Shown in pieces: positions 1 to 9,988 of a stretch of 64,000 bases of DNA; position 1 is the first letter of the stretch, and the number at the start of each line of letters is the position of its first letter. Below the pieces are notes generated by a model, which saw nothing but the letters and a program-made list of their open reading frames with translations, was not told where the DNA came from and ran no database searches. The stretch covers positions 608,886 to 672,885 of the forward strand of contig JAHLKD010000014.1 in the NCBI GenBank assembly GCA_025526935.1. Reading direction: 5' to 3'. The translations under genes and the position numbers were made by a program. This stretch comes from Cladochytrium replicatum. Its lineage: Eukaryota; Chytridiomycota; Chytridiomycetes; Cladochytriales; Cladochytriaceae.

Positions 1-405
1 TGATCGCTGATTGCAGAGAGTGACTGGTACGACGATGAACTTCTTGATTGCTTCCACTTCAGAAAAATCCTCATTCAAAATCTCGGAAAACTTGAATTCT
101 TCCCGCCAGTTCTAACGTCAACTTCTTCAGTCAGAGAATGCTCTGCATAGTTTTATTCCCACCAATGTCACTTCCAATGCCTTAACAGCTTCATCACTCC
201 TGTACTTCGCTGATATCAGGAACCGAACAATGTCATCGTCGCTCATTGTGTGAATCATGGGATGTTCAGAAAACTTCGATCGAGCAAATGATACGAAATT
301 CTTTGGAGAGCTGTTCAGTTCCCTACCCCCAAGCGAGCCTACGCGTACCTTTTGTTGCTCTTGTCGGTCTTCATTTGCCGACGTGAATCCCAAGAACTGA
401 AACAT
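1..405 (-). CDS. CRAL-TRIO (Sec14-like) lipid-binding protein, N-terminal part only
   Basis: Partial gene running off the left edge. I start it at the ATG at 403-405 (protein begins MFQFLGF), because upstream in-frame residues look non-coding. The first exon (163-405) ends in a helix-rich stretch, MSDDDIVRFLISAKY, typical of the CRAL-TRIO N-terminal domain (compare DDELLRFLRARKF in Sec14). A 51-nt intron at 112-162 (GTGGGA..TTAG) restores the frame to LNWREEFKFSEI, again the expected CRAL-TRIO-N sequence preceding the lipid-binding lobe, which lies outside the window. The family carries phosphatidylinositol, phosphatidylcholine or other lipids between membranes. Which subfamily this is cannot be told from about 115 residues. 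Confidence 0.7.
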
Positions 406-559
406 AGTGATTGTGACGTGATGGTTGGTAATTTTGGAAAGCTTAGAGGTGGAAGAACGGGCGGAGCTGCAATTAACCCAAATGCGGAAGCGGCGCGTCA
501 CTCCAAACAAAGACTTCTGCACCATACAAAGAAAGCTAGAAAGTTTTTATACAAGCAAA

Positions 560-1201
560 TCATCGTCTCCGTCGGTCACTATTGTCCATTCCACTTCCGC
601 CTCCAGGTCCTTTTGACCTGTTTTGACGAGAAATCTCAACATCGTCTTCTTCCTGTAGCTTTTTGAGCTCTTCCAACCGAGGCTGCCATTCTGTCCAAAC
701 AATTGAAGCGCTTTCAAATGCATGCTGGCGAAGGGCTTTTCCTGTCACTTGGAGCTCCGCATATGACTTCGTCTGCCAATGGACGCCTGTAACATCATCA
801 ACACAATGTTCTAATTGAGACAGTGACAGTACGTACTTGTCCGAGCATAGTAATCCCGCATACTTTCCCCGACTAGTGGCTCAGGGTCAGTAGAACTTGT
901 TTCATTCCTAGATTCTTCTTTTGCAACGCTGTCGGACACATCCGAAGCTCCGATTGCTTTTTCTGCAGTCCCTCCCCCCTTGGAAAGGGAGTGCTTTGCA
1001 TTCGATTCCGCAACTTTCTTCTTTTTCTCTTGCTTTTCTGGCATTTTCTGCACTTTCTCACCCTGTGATTTTGTTGGAATGAGTGGTGCCACCTCAGCAT
1101 TAGGTCCGTCATGTTGAACTGAATAAAGTTCGAGCTCATCGAGAGATCTCTTGTGCGGGCATTCCCCGCCGTCCTCGCCATCCTCATCTTCGTCGTCGTC
1201 G

Positions 1202-1254
<53 letters not shown>

Positions 1255-3181
1255 GTCGTCGTCGTCGTCATCACTTCCGTCATCCTCCTCGTTATCATCA
1301 TCATCGTCATCAGATTCTTCGCCGAGCCATTGCGAGGTCGTTATGTCATCACGGATTAGGCACACCCATTCTGTAGCTTTGTCCAAATTCAATGACCACA
1401 GGTCTGATATATCGCGTTGAGAGAATGGACATTAGAATGAGTAGTTTCAACTCACCATTTAAAGTGTACTCTCGATTGCCAACCTCGAGGATCCCCCCAT
1501 ATAAGTATAGAATTCCTCGTTGGATTGCCAACATTGCGTTATACCGAGGACATGGGGCATCCTGGTTCTCAAAAGAAAACGCCTTCTGCTTGTCGTTTTT
1601 CTCGCCATCCCCATTAGAACCTTCATCATCATCCGAGCCTGCTTCCTTTCTCCCGGTTCCCTTCAGCGACGCCTTCGATTTCTTCCCTTTGGGCTTTTTT
1701 AAAGTGAACGGAAACCAACGAGCTGAAGCGGTGTTGAAGAGACACATATCCGCAAGGCAAAGACTCTCGAGACGCTCGTCATCTTCCACAATATCGGTCA
1801 CACCTCCGAACATGATCGCCTTATTCGTCCAAGCAGACATTGAGCATCCAGATCGAAGTCTAACGCACGAATCAGTTTGTGTTTATAGTCGGCAGCTATT
1901 CACACGTACGAGGGAGCAAATGTACCGCGCTTCTTGCGTTCCCATTTGATCTGTTTAATATCCACGTTCATGTGAAGCTGCCATAGGTCATTGTGCACCA
2001 TTCCACGAGCTTTCTGACCCTTCACGACAACCTTGCAGTATCCACCGTAGAGAAATACAGCATCACCAGTAGCACTGCTGAAGAACTGGAAGCCACTTCG
2101 CTTCGTAGGTTTTGGTTCAGGTGTTTCCAATTTTGTCCATCGATATTCAAGCGTATCGAAAATCCAAAGATCGTCAAAGTACTTGGTTTCGATATATGTG
2201 TCAAAGAACCCTCCATACATCACAATGTACTTCATTTGGATTAAAAACAGTTAATAGAAGAAGGAATAGGACTAACCTGTTTCCACACAATCATGCGATG
2301 CCCAGAACGTGGGGGTGGCCGCACCTTCAATTCGACCTTTTCCCAACCATTCGTCTTCAGATCCAGTGTCCAAAAGTCCTTGTACATAAAGAAATTGGTT
2401 TCATTTGGACTCGCAAATTCACCTTCAAACAGCAAAAACCAGACACAACCGCAAAAGATTGATGGGCTTAAAGATGTGCGAAAACAAAGGAGGTCTGTGC
2501 ATACCTCCGAAAAGAAATGCGCGACCGGTCGGCATGATTATCATTTGATGAGCGCACCGAGGTCCAGGACTGTTTGGTGAAGATATCTTCCTCCACTCCT
2601 TCTTCTCGATATTGTACCGAAACAGATCGTTGTTGATGTACACACGTGCCCCATCATAGTATTCGCCACTGCTCGTTCAAACAACTTGAGCTCATCAAGT
2701 TCTCAGTCTGGCACTCATACCCGCTTACCCAAATAGAATTAGCTCAGACGGGTTTATTGGGTTGGCAACGAAAGTACCGTTACAGCGTCGTGAAGGTGGT
2801 TCAACAGCTACTTCTTCAGTGATTTGAATCTAAAACGACGACACGTTAGAGATGACACCCAAATAACAAACACTAGGGCACCTTCTCTTCTTGCTGAGGT
2901 TGTCATTTGCCGTACCAGCCTTAATCAGATTTGAAAAAATAAAAAGAAATGTTTTATTGTACCTCTTTCTTTAAGAAAACTTGTTAATACATTGCAGGAA
3001 CAAGTTGATAGTTGCTTACTTGAAACTGTGCGAGAATGGCTTCCACATCTTCAATGGTCTCCCCATTCAGTGTCTTTGAGTTATTCTTCTTCTGCTTCGA
3101 CTCTTTCTTCTTTTCTTCTTTCGTCTTGTCCTTTGCCTTTCCTCCCCCGTCCTTCTTTTTTCGTTTGTCCCTCTTCCCCAT
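560..3181 (-). CDS. KEL3: Kelch-repeat protein, KLHDC4 / yeast Kel3 family
   Basis: Multi-exon gene. The N-terminus MGKRDKRKKK plus a Lys-rich segment and IEDVEAILAQFQ match the family start. Exon 1 is 3020-3181 with donor GTAAGC. Kelch blades follow: YNIEKKEWRKISSPN with PGPRCAHQM, then GEFASPNETNFFMYKDFW, PPPRSGHRMIVWK, YGGFFDTYIETKYFDDLW, RSGFQFF and APCPRYNAMLAIQRGILYLYGG. After the blades comes a very acidic region with about 27 consecutive Asp, then the diagnostic tail VGESMRDYYART and KALRQHAFESASIVW, ending in an Arg run. The cellular role of the family is poorly defined. The gene diverges from MMACHC with only 24 bp between the two start codons. Internal exon edges are approximate. 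Confidence 0.88.
1190..1272. repeat. Trinucleotide (GTC/ATC)n microsatellite encoding poly-Asp
   Basis: A run of GTC and mainly ATC triplets on the + strand reads as GAT/GAC codons on the - strand and makes the poly-aspartate tract of the Kel3-like protein. It is in frame, so length changes add or remove Asp without breaking the gene. Confidence 0.95.
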
Positions 3182-3205
3182 CAAAACTCACGTGCACAAG
3201 CCGCA
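3182..3205. promoter_or_regulatory. 24-bp divergent intergenic spacer with a CACGTG E-box
   Basis: The start codons of the Kel3-like gene (3179-3181, - strand) and MMACHC (3206-3208, + strand) are separated by only 24 bp. The spacer contains the palindrome CACGTG at 3189-3194, the classic bHLH (Cbf1/USF-type) site. The two transcripts must either overlap at their 5' ends or be nearly leaderless. That the site is functional is inference. Confidence 0.5.
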
Positions 3206-4134
3206 ATGCATAAAACGTTGGAATGGGCAACTGTTCTAAAGGAACTTCGAACGCAATTTACAGAGTGCGGGTATGACATCGTTGCGCCCTTCAACGTTGA
3301 ATGGTACGTTCTACTCGCGTTGATCCCTATTCTGTACCAATGTTGTTCATCGCAATAAAAAGGTACAACGCCGTGATTTCTCGGGAGGATCTGCATCTTC
3401 CCACGTCTACGATCTTCCCCGGGAAGACTTTCGGTGTCCTGGTTGGCAATAACAGGCGTCTTTGGGATGAGGGCTTTTCAGTTGCAGTATCTCAAAGAAA
3501 ATTTCCTCCGGCTTGGTAAGGACGTCTGAACGACTTGATGTTGATTGCAACTGAAAACATTTCTTGAAGGACTGATACGTTTGAATGGGATCAAACTCAA
3601 AATCCTTTTGATACCTACGTCATGCAGACCGTTCCTCGTGCTGTTGAACGCGCAATTTCGTCCTTTTGCGACTGTATCGATATCAAGGACGTGGTGTTTC
3701 GATATGCACATGAGACAGCTCCGGGACGCCTTGTTGCCGTTCAACGGCTTGGAGAGGCAGCATCTGTTGGTGTCGTGGACGAGAGCAGCCATCTATGCAT
3801 TCACCCAACATATGGACCGTGGTTTGCGTTTCGCTCCGTCATATTGTTTCCCATGATTAAGGGTCTGTCAGACTCTGACCGGCAACCCGCTCCGCGCCTT
3901 GATGATCTCGTAACGCCGCAAGAACAGCGTCTGGCGAGACGGCGTCTGCAGATTGCACTGGAATCTAAGAAGCGGACAGATTGGATCGCTGTGCGGGAAT
4001 CAATTGAGTTCGGGAAGAAGCATCGGTACGGACAAGATCAGCTTCTCTATCATTACACCAAAGATCAGTCCATATTAAGCCGATTGACATCAGACACGAG
4101 TGTTGGTGACAGGGTCGGTGGTGGGCTCAAGTGA
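3206..4134 (+). CDS. MMACHC: Cobalamin trafficking/processing protein MMACHC (CblC) homolog
   Basis: Three exons, 3206-3303, 3363-3515 and 3570-4134, give a 271-aa protein; human MMACHC is 282 aa. The phase-split Trp codons TG|G at both introns restore an open frame, so the apparent frame change near 3515 is an intron, not a mutation. Conserved blocks: GYDIVAPFNVEWYN (human GFEVYPFQVAWYN), HLCIHPTYGPWFAFRSVILFP (human [21 protein letters not shown]) and DWIAVRESIEFGKKHRYGQDQ (human DWTYRDAVTPQERYSEEQ). In animals the enzyme removes the upper axial ligand of cobalamins with glutathione or flavin and passes the cofactor towards methionine synthase and methylmalonyl-CoA mutase. It is convergent with ZFPL1, overlapping its coding end by 45 bp. 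Presence in a fungus implies B12 use. Confidence 0.9.
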
Positions 4135-5425
4135 TTCAGCTGTGAAAAAGCTATACAGAAGGAAGAATACTAGAATTGTAAGCACATAGTACAGTGCACG
4201 TTTCATCGATAGGTGCCGTGGTCGCCACGGGCTGTTGAAAAATAGTCAGTTATGAAGGAAGGGGAATCAATAAAATATCATACCAGGTCCGTTGAGTTTT
4301 ACTACCCCGCCGACCATACTTGTCTTCATCCCCGTCACTGCAATATACTATTATGTTTGCACTGTAAAATCGTAGGTGGTACATGCCGCATTCCATTGAG
4401 GTGCTTCAGCGACTGCTTTCTAGGCAGCACATCTTAAACAAAAGATAAAGATTACGTTCCATTACATACATCTTGTACGTACGGTCAAAAGTGTCGATCG
4501 CTGATGCTGGCATAGTTATGTGCGTGCGTGGGCTTCCAAGCGTTAAGTCTGATTCCATTGTACTCATCCTTTGTTGAAACTTTTCGCTTAATACTGGAGT
4601 TGGTGTGGGGGTATAATCCAGCTTCGAGTCTCCAGGTGTCATCACCAGCGACTGCGCGTTTGTGAAGAGTTTCTGGTCCGTTTATATTCAGCAAATGGAG
4701 ATGCATCAATAACCTACCGATTTGCGCGATGGAAGAAGGTTTTGAGCCCATTTGGCGTCCCGGAATGTTAGACGAACCAATTCCGCAATAGATGATCTTG
4801 CGTTTTCAGTTGGCATGATCGCAAGCTGGAGAATATGCGATCAGGGATTCGGAGTCATTTCGACTAAGGCTTCGCTCACATTGCAAGTCGGGCAACCGTA
4901 TCCAGCAGGGGCCGTATGCTCAGGCAAAGTGCTACATCTTTCATTGACGCATTCTATGTGAAAAAGATCTGACAGTAACAGTTAAGCGAAGGTGCGAAGT
5001 TGCGAACGCCTTGAACGATACCTAAACAGCATAGCCGAACCAATTCTCCCTGATCTAGCTGCCTAAGGCAGATGCCACAGATGGGGTCGTAATCACTGTC
5101 TTGTAGCCATTGAAGATACGATCTGACTGATTTTACCAAAGTCAGGATTGCAAATCTCAAGCAGTTCACAATTGCACAAATACCTATGCACTGGAATAAT
5201 AATCGAGCAACGAAGAGTAAATTCCAGATTTCGTTTAGAAAGCGTATCCACTAAAGCGCTAGGTGTGGTAATGTACCCTGGGGTGGTCCGACAGTATACA
5301 CTTTTCACAAACGTTTTTACGATGCTCGAAGCAGACTAATCCGTTGATCATGAGATACAAACGAAGTGATAGTATCCAGGTAACCTACAGAGATTTGTAA
5401 CTTGTCGGCATTTGCAAAGGCCCAT
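4090..5425 (-). CDS. ZFPL1: Zinc finger protein-like 1 (ZFPL1), Golgi membrane RING/B-box-like protein
   Basis: Many short exons. Exon 1 reads [12 protein letters not shown] (human MGLCKCPKRKVTNLFC), starting at the ATG 5423-5425. Then [57 protein letters not shown], and [16 protein letters not shown], all near-identical in pattern to human ZFPL1. The join giving DLFH uses the acceptor TGTCAG just before 4973. Later exons contain [18 protein letters not shown] and [11 protein letters not shown], and end with a membrane helix ([16 protein letters not shown]), stop at 4090. Human ZFPL1 is an integral cis-Golgi protein that binds GM130. The last 45 coding bases overlap the MMACHC coding sequence tail to tail. 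Confidence 0.88.
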
Positions 5426-5615
5426 TGTCGTACAAGACCGACTTCGTTTAATGCACAATTGTGGAAGGTGACACGCTCAGAGGGAGGTGCAGTTTGAAAT
5501 TATTTCCACTTCTTTTTTCTACATTATATTTATAAAATATGACATAAGTTATTGGCGATACAGTCTCCGCATCGGATTGCAGTTCAATGATTAGATTTCC
5601 AATTAAAAAAATCAA

Positions 5616-6437
5616 TCAGTTGGGTTCCGTTATCATCGCGGAGATCGATGGACCAGACTCATTCTCCACAGTTACTGGTGATACAGACGGCTCGTCATTC
5701 TTCTGTCTCGCTTTGGCAAAGAGCTCCTCCTGCAATCGCTCGAGCTCCTCCTTTGACATTCCGCTACTGTCAATTCGACCAGTCCTCTTTTCGCGGTCCT
5801 ATTAAGTTGTTAAATATGTTCATTTATTCATGGCAGTGGTCTACCTTCTGCTGCTTTTGATGATCGTTGAAAACTTCCATGACCTCGGCAACATACTCAT
5901 TGAAACCAAGGGACTGAAAATTGGGAGTCTGGGGGTTACACATATCATCATTCAGCACTGTATATTTTGATCACCTCCAGCGACGATATAACGTGTTCTC
6001 CGGATATCGTCTTCTTTGTTTCTTTCTCACATATCTCGTTTGCTATGAAGATGTCAAGTTGAGCTCAGCGGAGATTTCGAATAATTCAGGCAATCGCCAA
6101 CCTTGAGACGAAATCAAATGGATGAACTCTTTTCGTCCAAAGAAAGTAGATTGATCAGCTCTGCTCGCCCTTCTTAGCCAATGGGTACCACGTACCGACG
6201 CAACACTCCGTAAGCAAGTCTCTTGTTTCTCTCGCACACACAATTTCGCTCGGCATCATTTCCTGGATTAACTTCGCAACGGTGGCTGTCACAAAGCCCA
6301 ACGCCAATAGTTCGGACAGAGCCAAACGTCAGCCATATGTAATAATCTGGGCTAAATGATCGTCGATTACCCTTTGGCAACGACAGGTCCTCGTCACCAC
6401 CAGCAGCCGCTCCGGCATCGAATTCGCCGTCCGCCAT
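5616..6437 (-). CDS. NCB2: Negative cofactor 2 beta (Dr1), histone-fold TBP-binding repressor
   Basis: Spliced histone-fold protein. It starts MADGEFDAG followed by DEDLSLPK. Joined exons give ATVAKLIQEMMP, CARETRDLLTECCVEFIHLISSQ (residues expected from the first histone-fold helices), then ANEICEKETKKTISGEHVI, SLGFNEYVAEVMEVFNDHQKQQ, and finally GMSKEELERLQEELFAKARQ with a short tail to the TGA at 5616. The order and sequence match Dr1/NC2-beta throughout. With NC2-alpha (Bur6/DRAP1) it binds TBP on DNA and blocks TFIIA/TFIIB entry. It lies head to tail with ZFPL1, about 190 bp away. Confidence 0.92.
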
Positions 6438-6944
6438 GTGTTAAGTCGAGGTTCGGTGGATGTGTAAGATCCGAGGCCGCTGATTTTGTAACGCTCTAAT
6501 CTCAGATGCGTTCACGACGAATAATGGAGGCGCTTGCGGCTCCTGGACTCGCCGGAGAGGGGAATATGGTGGGTGTTTGTTGTGGTGTTGGCCATTTTTC
6601 GGGAGAGAACGCGGTCAGCTTTTATGGGATTTGCAGCTCGCACACTACCCACCTAAAAAGCCCCATCACAAATTGGGTTTGCTTGGTGCAAATCACATTA
6701 TTGCGAGGCACATCCGCACTTCAGCAAGTCCAAAAGAAGTCTATATGCGGATCAACAATTGCCAAATAAAAAACTTGAACGATGCCAACCCATTCACTAG
6801 TCAATGGTGGCTTCAGCCGCATTTAACATATTCAAACCGCATCGACCATTAAGTTCCTCCCAGTGGCAACCGACACGTTTGAAGGGCATGAATGGAAATA
6901 TTAACACACAACGACGGAAACCACATTGTCTTTGAACAAGCGCA
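6438..6944. other. Gap between Dr1 and the cornichon gene, no recognised gene
   Basis: Holds the Dr1 promoter side and + strand open frames (6506-6769, 6577-6852) that I do not recognise. A peptide around 6650-6720 (HHKLGLLGANHIIARHI) looks moderately protein-like, with a possible donor after 6563, but there is no family match, and the downstream part overlaps the cornichon 3' end in antisense. Confidence 0.3.
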
Positions 6945-7729
6945 TCACTTGGTGTCGAGCTACAGAAGGAGCGGTTACAACCAGCGAATTGAATACATTT
7001 CAGACATACCAATCCGATAATCATCCGGTATAGATCTTAAAGAAGTATCAACGTCAGAGCTCACATAATGAAGAATCCGTTTGTACTCACAGTAAAAGAA
7101 GCACAGAAGATAGAAGCCCAATTTTGCGAAAGACTCTTCCTTATGCTTTGGAAGCGTCCGGAAAATCTCCGTTGCGTCGTACATGTGCCGGTTGTTAACG
7201 ATCCTTCTCAATATAGGTCAATCAAAAATGCCCATGGAGGAATAGGCGTGTGACCTCACTTGTTGACATTCCATGCGAGCAGGGGAGTATTGATGAGAAG
7301 CGCGATCCAGCTTCCGTTCAAGAGGAAGGCAAGCCAAAGGATCCCGTGTGCAATAGTCTCCGGTAACACAAACTTATCGGAAAATCGGGGACTATCAGAC
7401 ACGAACTGGAACGGAGCACCATTTCATACGTACTGCATTCAGTTTATTGCACAAGTCAATTGGGTTTATGTAGTCGCACTCAAGGTCCGAGAACATGATG
7501 ATCTAAAGAGTTGCGTCAGCGAAGACCGGATAATTGAGCGGGTAACTCACGAAGAACACCATTGTGAACAGCAGAATCGCTGACATTACCACCGCGAAAA
7601 GGAAAAGAATCTGATTTTCAATTGCAATTTAGTCCCGACTGTCCATAGAACACCCAATCCACTAATTCTATGCGAACGGTGATGGAACTTCCTGTCAACA
7701 TTGTGACTACTTACACCGTCCCAACCCAT
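6945..7729 (-). CDS. ERV14: Cornichon family ER export receptor (Erv14/CNIH)
   Basis: Starts MGWDG at 7727-7729, then intron, then ILFLFAVVMSAILLF, FFVIMFSDLECDYINPIDLCN (family motif DxxxDYxNPIDxCN), and after further introns RHMYDATEIFRTLPKHKEESF and AKLGFYLLCFFY, matching the cornichon third membrane segment. The last exon reads YLYRMIIGL. I infer a final donor GTATGT and a short last exon ending LLDTK with a stop at 6945; reading through instead ends at 6797. Erv14 proteins are three-helix cargo receptors that load membrane proteins into COPII vesicles. The family is recognised with confidence; the last exon is uncertain. Confidence 0.85.
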
Positions 7730-8090
7730 TTCTTTGAAAAACTATGTAATCGACTGGATTGGCTGAGTGTTGGCCGAGCAAGAAATGGACCCCGAAAGAG
7801 ATCGTCCTGGACGCTCAATTGCAGCATGAGACAATGAGAACTGAGGCTATGTAAATGATTTTTTACTCACAGAATTAGAATGCAGCAGTGGAAGGGGTTC
7901 CCGATGCCAGAGCTGCCGAATGAGGGACAGAGAGTACCGCTAGAAAGACTTCAAAGATCTGTGGAGGAAGGTCACGTGACAAAGATTAGCATATATGTCG
8001 TGGCATTCGAGTTTGGGAGTTTTGTAACAGAAGCAGCTGGTGTCCATCACCATTTGATTAGCGCATTACAGAATTGATCAAAAGTTCAAA
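7730..8090. other. Intergenic stretch with one small unassigned ORF
   Basis: A 65-codon + strand frame (7880-8077, starting MQQWKGFPMPELP) is the only candidate. It has no family likeness and no clear upstream exon. It may be chance, or the 3' exon of a very small gene beginning near 7783 (ATGGACCCC). Confidence 0.3.
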
Positions 8091-8702
8091 CTAGCCCAGC
8101 TTAGAATCGTTGCAAAATCTTGCTTTAAGTTCAGATATGAACTTGTCGGCATGGCATCGCATCGGTTTGCACCAGCATCCAAGACGTTTCCCCATCGCCT
8201 CTCTCATTGCAACATGAAACTTTCCTTCCTCTTCATTTCCTAGTCTGCTCTCGTCATCAAGCTTGTTTTCAAAGTGCACACGATACTGATCGCACGCTGA
8301 ATCTCGATCCCGCACTCCGCCAGCTCCAATCTTGAAAGGATTGTGCAGAACGTTGTCGTGCTTCGGAAATGGTTGACGCCCTCCATCGCCACGTTTCACA
8401 AATACAACGCCACCACGTTCGGAAAGGATGTGTTCAGTTTCATTGCACCAATCCTGCAGATCATGATACGCAGGACGGATATTCGCTGCTTTCGTAAGAT
8501 CCGAAGGGGCGCTATCGCTCTATTAACTAACCCGTCCTTCTTTCGATTTGAGTGATCATTCGTTGAACGTTCGGGGAACTTGGTAAGATCAAATTCGCGC
8601 TTGTTATCCCCTTTTAACTTCCTCCAGCTTGGTTCTCTTTGACCAACTAGTCTCGGCCCCGGTCTCTGTGAACTTTCGTTTCATTTTTGTGGGGAAGCGC
8701 AT
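8091..8702 (-). CDS. DUF4326 domain protein
   Basis: Two exons. Exon 1 codes a basic start (MRFPTKMKRKFTETGAE; the ATG is 8700-8702 or 8682-8684). After an intron ending TTAATAG, exon 2 reads SDSAPSDLTKAANIRPAY, then DNVLHNPFKIG and KRLGCWCKPMRCHADKFI. The pair GNPFxIG (here HNPFKIG) and LGCWCKPxxCHxD is the DUF4326 signature, common in bacteria, phages and some fungi. The Cys-Trp-Cys and Cys-His residues suggest metal binding or a small catalytic site; no function is established that I know of. The 5' splice choice (GTTAAA) is non-optimal and unsure. Confidence 0.72.
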
Positions 8703-8763
8703 CCCAGCCACCTCTAGATACTTCAAAAAGTTCTTTTTTAAGAATGTTGTTAGTACAAAAAAA

Positions 8764-9616
8764 TTACGCTGTCCGCAAAATTAAGTGTACGCCGCTATCA
8801 GTCTCGACAACGTCACTAAGCTGCCCGATCTCAAGTGCAAAGCTGAAGGTAAAAAACGATTAGCCATCAATTCATCCACAACTCGGGGTGACTCACGCAG
8901 CATTTTCGAATGGGGCTGCAAAAAGGCCATGGTATCAATAAAATAAACGACTGATAGAAATGAGCTTACGTTGCATCTGTCCAGGTCCAAAAAGGCCAAG
9001 GTCTCCCTTGTGTTTTGCCGAAGGGCAGTCAGAGTAAATTTCGGCAAGCGACGGAAGATCAGTTTCTCCCGATGTGATCTTTGCATGATAACCTAATGGG
9101 TACACCGCATAATACACGGAATCAGTCAAAAAATGCCGCCAGCCAACCGAACACAAAACATTGCTGACCTTTGATGATGTTGATCGCCTCTTCCTTCGAG
9201 CGTGTTATGGTTTCCTTCGAGCCCGAGTTAATACTACAATCTTAGATTGAGCAACACATTGCTACTCACCTCCCTCCAGGATGAAGGCCGTCGGGAGCCC
9301 GCGTGCTTAACAAGAATGTGGGACGCACGAACTTTCTGCGCCTTGCCATCCGTTCCCAGTACAGCGGTGCGGTCGGAAGCCACGGGGATTTCGTCGACGC
9401 CCTCTGGCCGGTCCCATTGCGACTCACCGGTGTTGCGGTTGAAGAAGTAAGCACGGTCGCGGGACCTCGACCAACGCTCCTGTTTCATTATGTAGATCGC
9501 CGTTCATTAGGAATCAGTTGACCAATACGCACAACTTATGCGCTCTGGATAGTCTCATGACAAAATTTCAGCACCCGTACCTCCCATCCATGAGTGTTCT
9601 GTTGCCCGTCAGCCAT
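8764..9616 (-). CDS. ESS1: Peptidyl-prolyl cis-trans isomerase Ess1/Pin1 (WW + parvulin)
   Basis: Exon 1 is tiny (MADGQQNTHGWE, ATG 9614-9616, donor GTACGG). It splices to ERWSRSRDRAYFFNRNTGES and WDRP, completing the WW domain with both Trp residues. The parvulin domain follows: VRASHILVKHAGSRRPSSW, ETITRSKEEAINIIK, GYHAKITSGETDLPSLAEI, YSDCPSAKHKGDLGLFGPGQ, PFENAA, FALEIGQLSDVVETDSGVHL and ILRTA to the TAA at 8764. The catalytic set is present: His of SHILVKH, the Lys-His/Arg-Arg phosphate-binding loop, Cys of SDC, and the last His of GVHLIL. It isomerises phospho-Ser/Thr-Pro bonds, for example on the RNA polymerase II CTD. Confidence 0.96.
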
Positions 9617-9988
9617 GTATCTCGTGCTGTTGTGGTTGGGTTCGAGCTGGGCCACACCAGTACACTCTTGTTAAAATCACAGCAGAAAATAAAAAACAAA
9701 TGTATAAGAGGGAAAGATTCAAGAGAAAGAAAAGGAAGCGTTCACAAGAAAGGGGATCATATTTCAGGGTAGATGTGTACCGAATATTGTAACTGAAAAA
9801 TAGAAAAGGGACTTGCCGCATACGTACAAACACAGCAACGCAAAAAAAGGTAAAGGGGTATTTCGGCCACAGAGCAACAAATTATTGTCATCGACGGTAC
9901 ACGTCCTAGCGATACGAGTTGTTTCTCACCCCTACTATTGTGGCATGATGAATTCCGGTTCCGCACAGATGTCTCTATCACAACCAAA
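9617..9988. other. Intergenic, nothing recognised
   Basis: About 370 bp, AT-rich, containing the Ess1 upstream region and the 3' side of the Rab-like gene. I see no coding or RNA feature. Confidence 0.5.

Noticed and set aside
1151-1420. Poly-Ser and poly-Ile frames on the + strand
   Set aside because: Antisense shadows of the poly-Asp microsatellite in the Kelch gene.
3478-3570. Apparent frameshift in MMACHC between LWDEGF and TDTFEWD
   Set aside because: Explained by an intron at 3516-3569 (GTAAGG..TTGAAG) with a split Trp codon that restores the frame.
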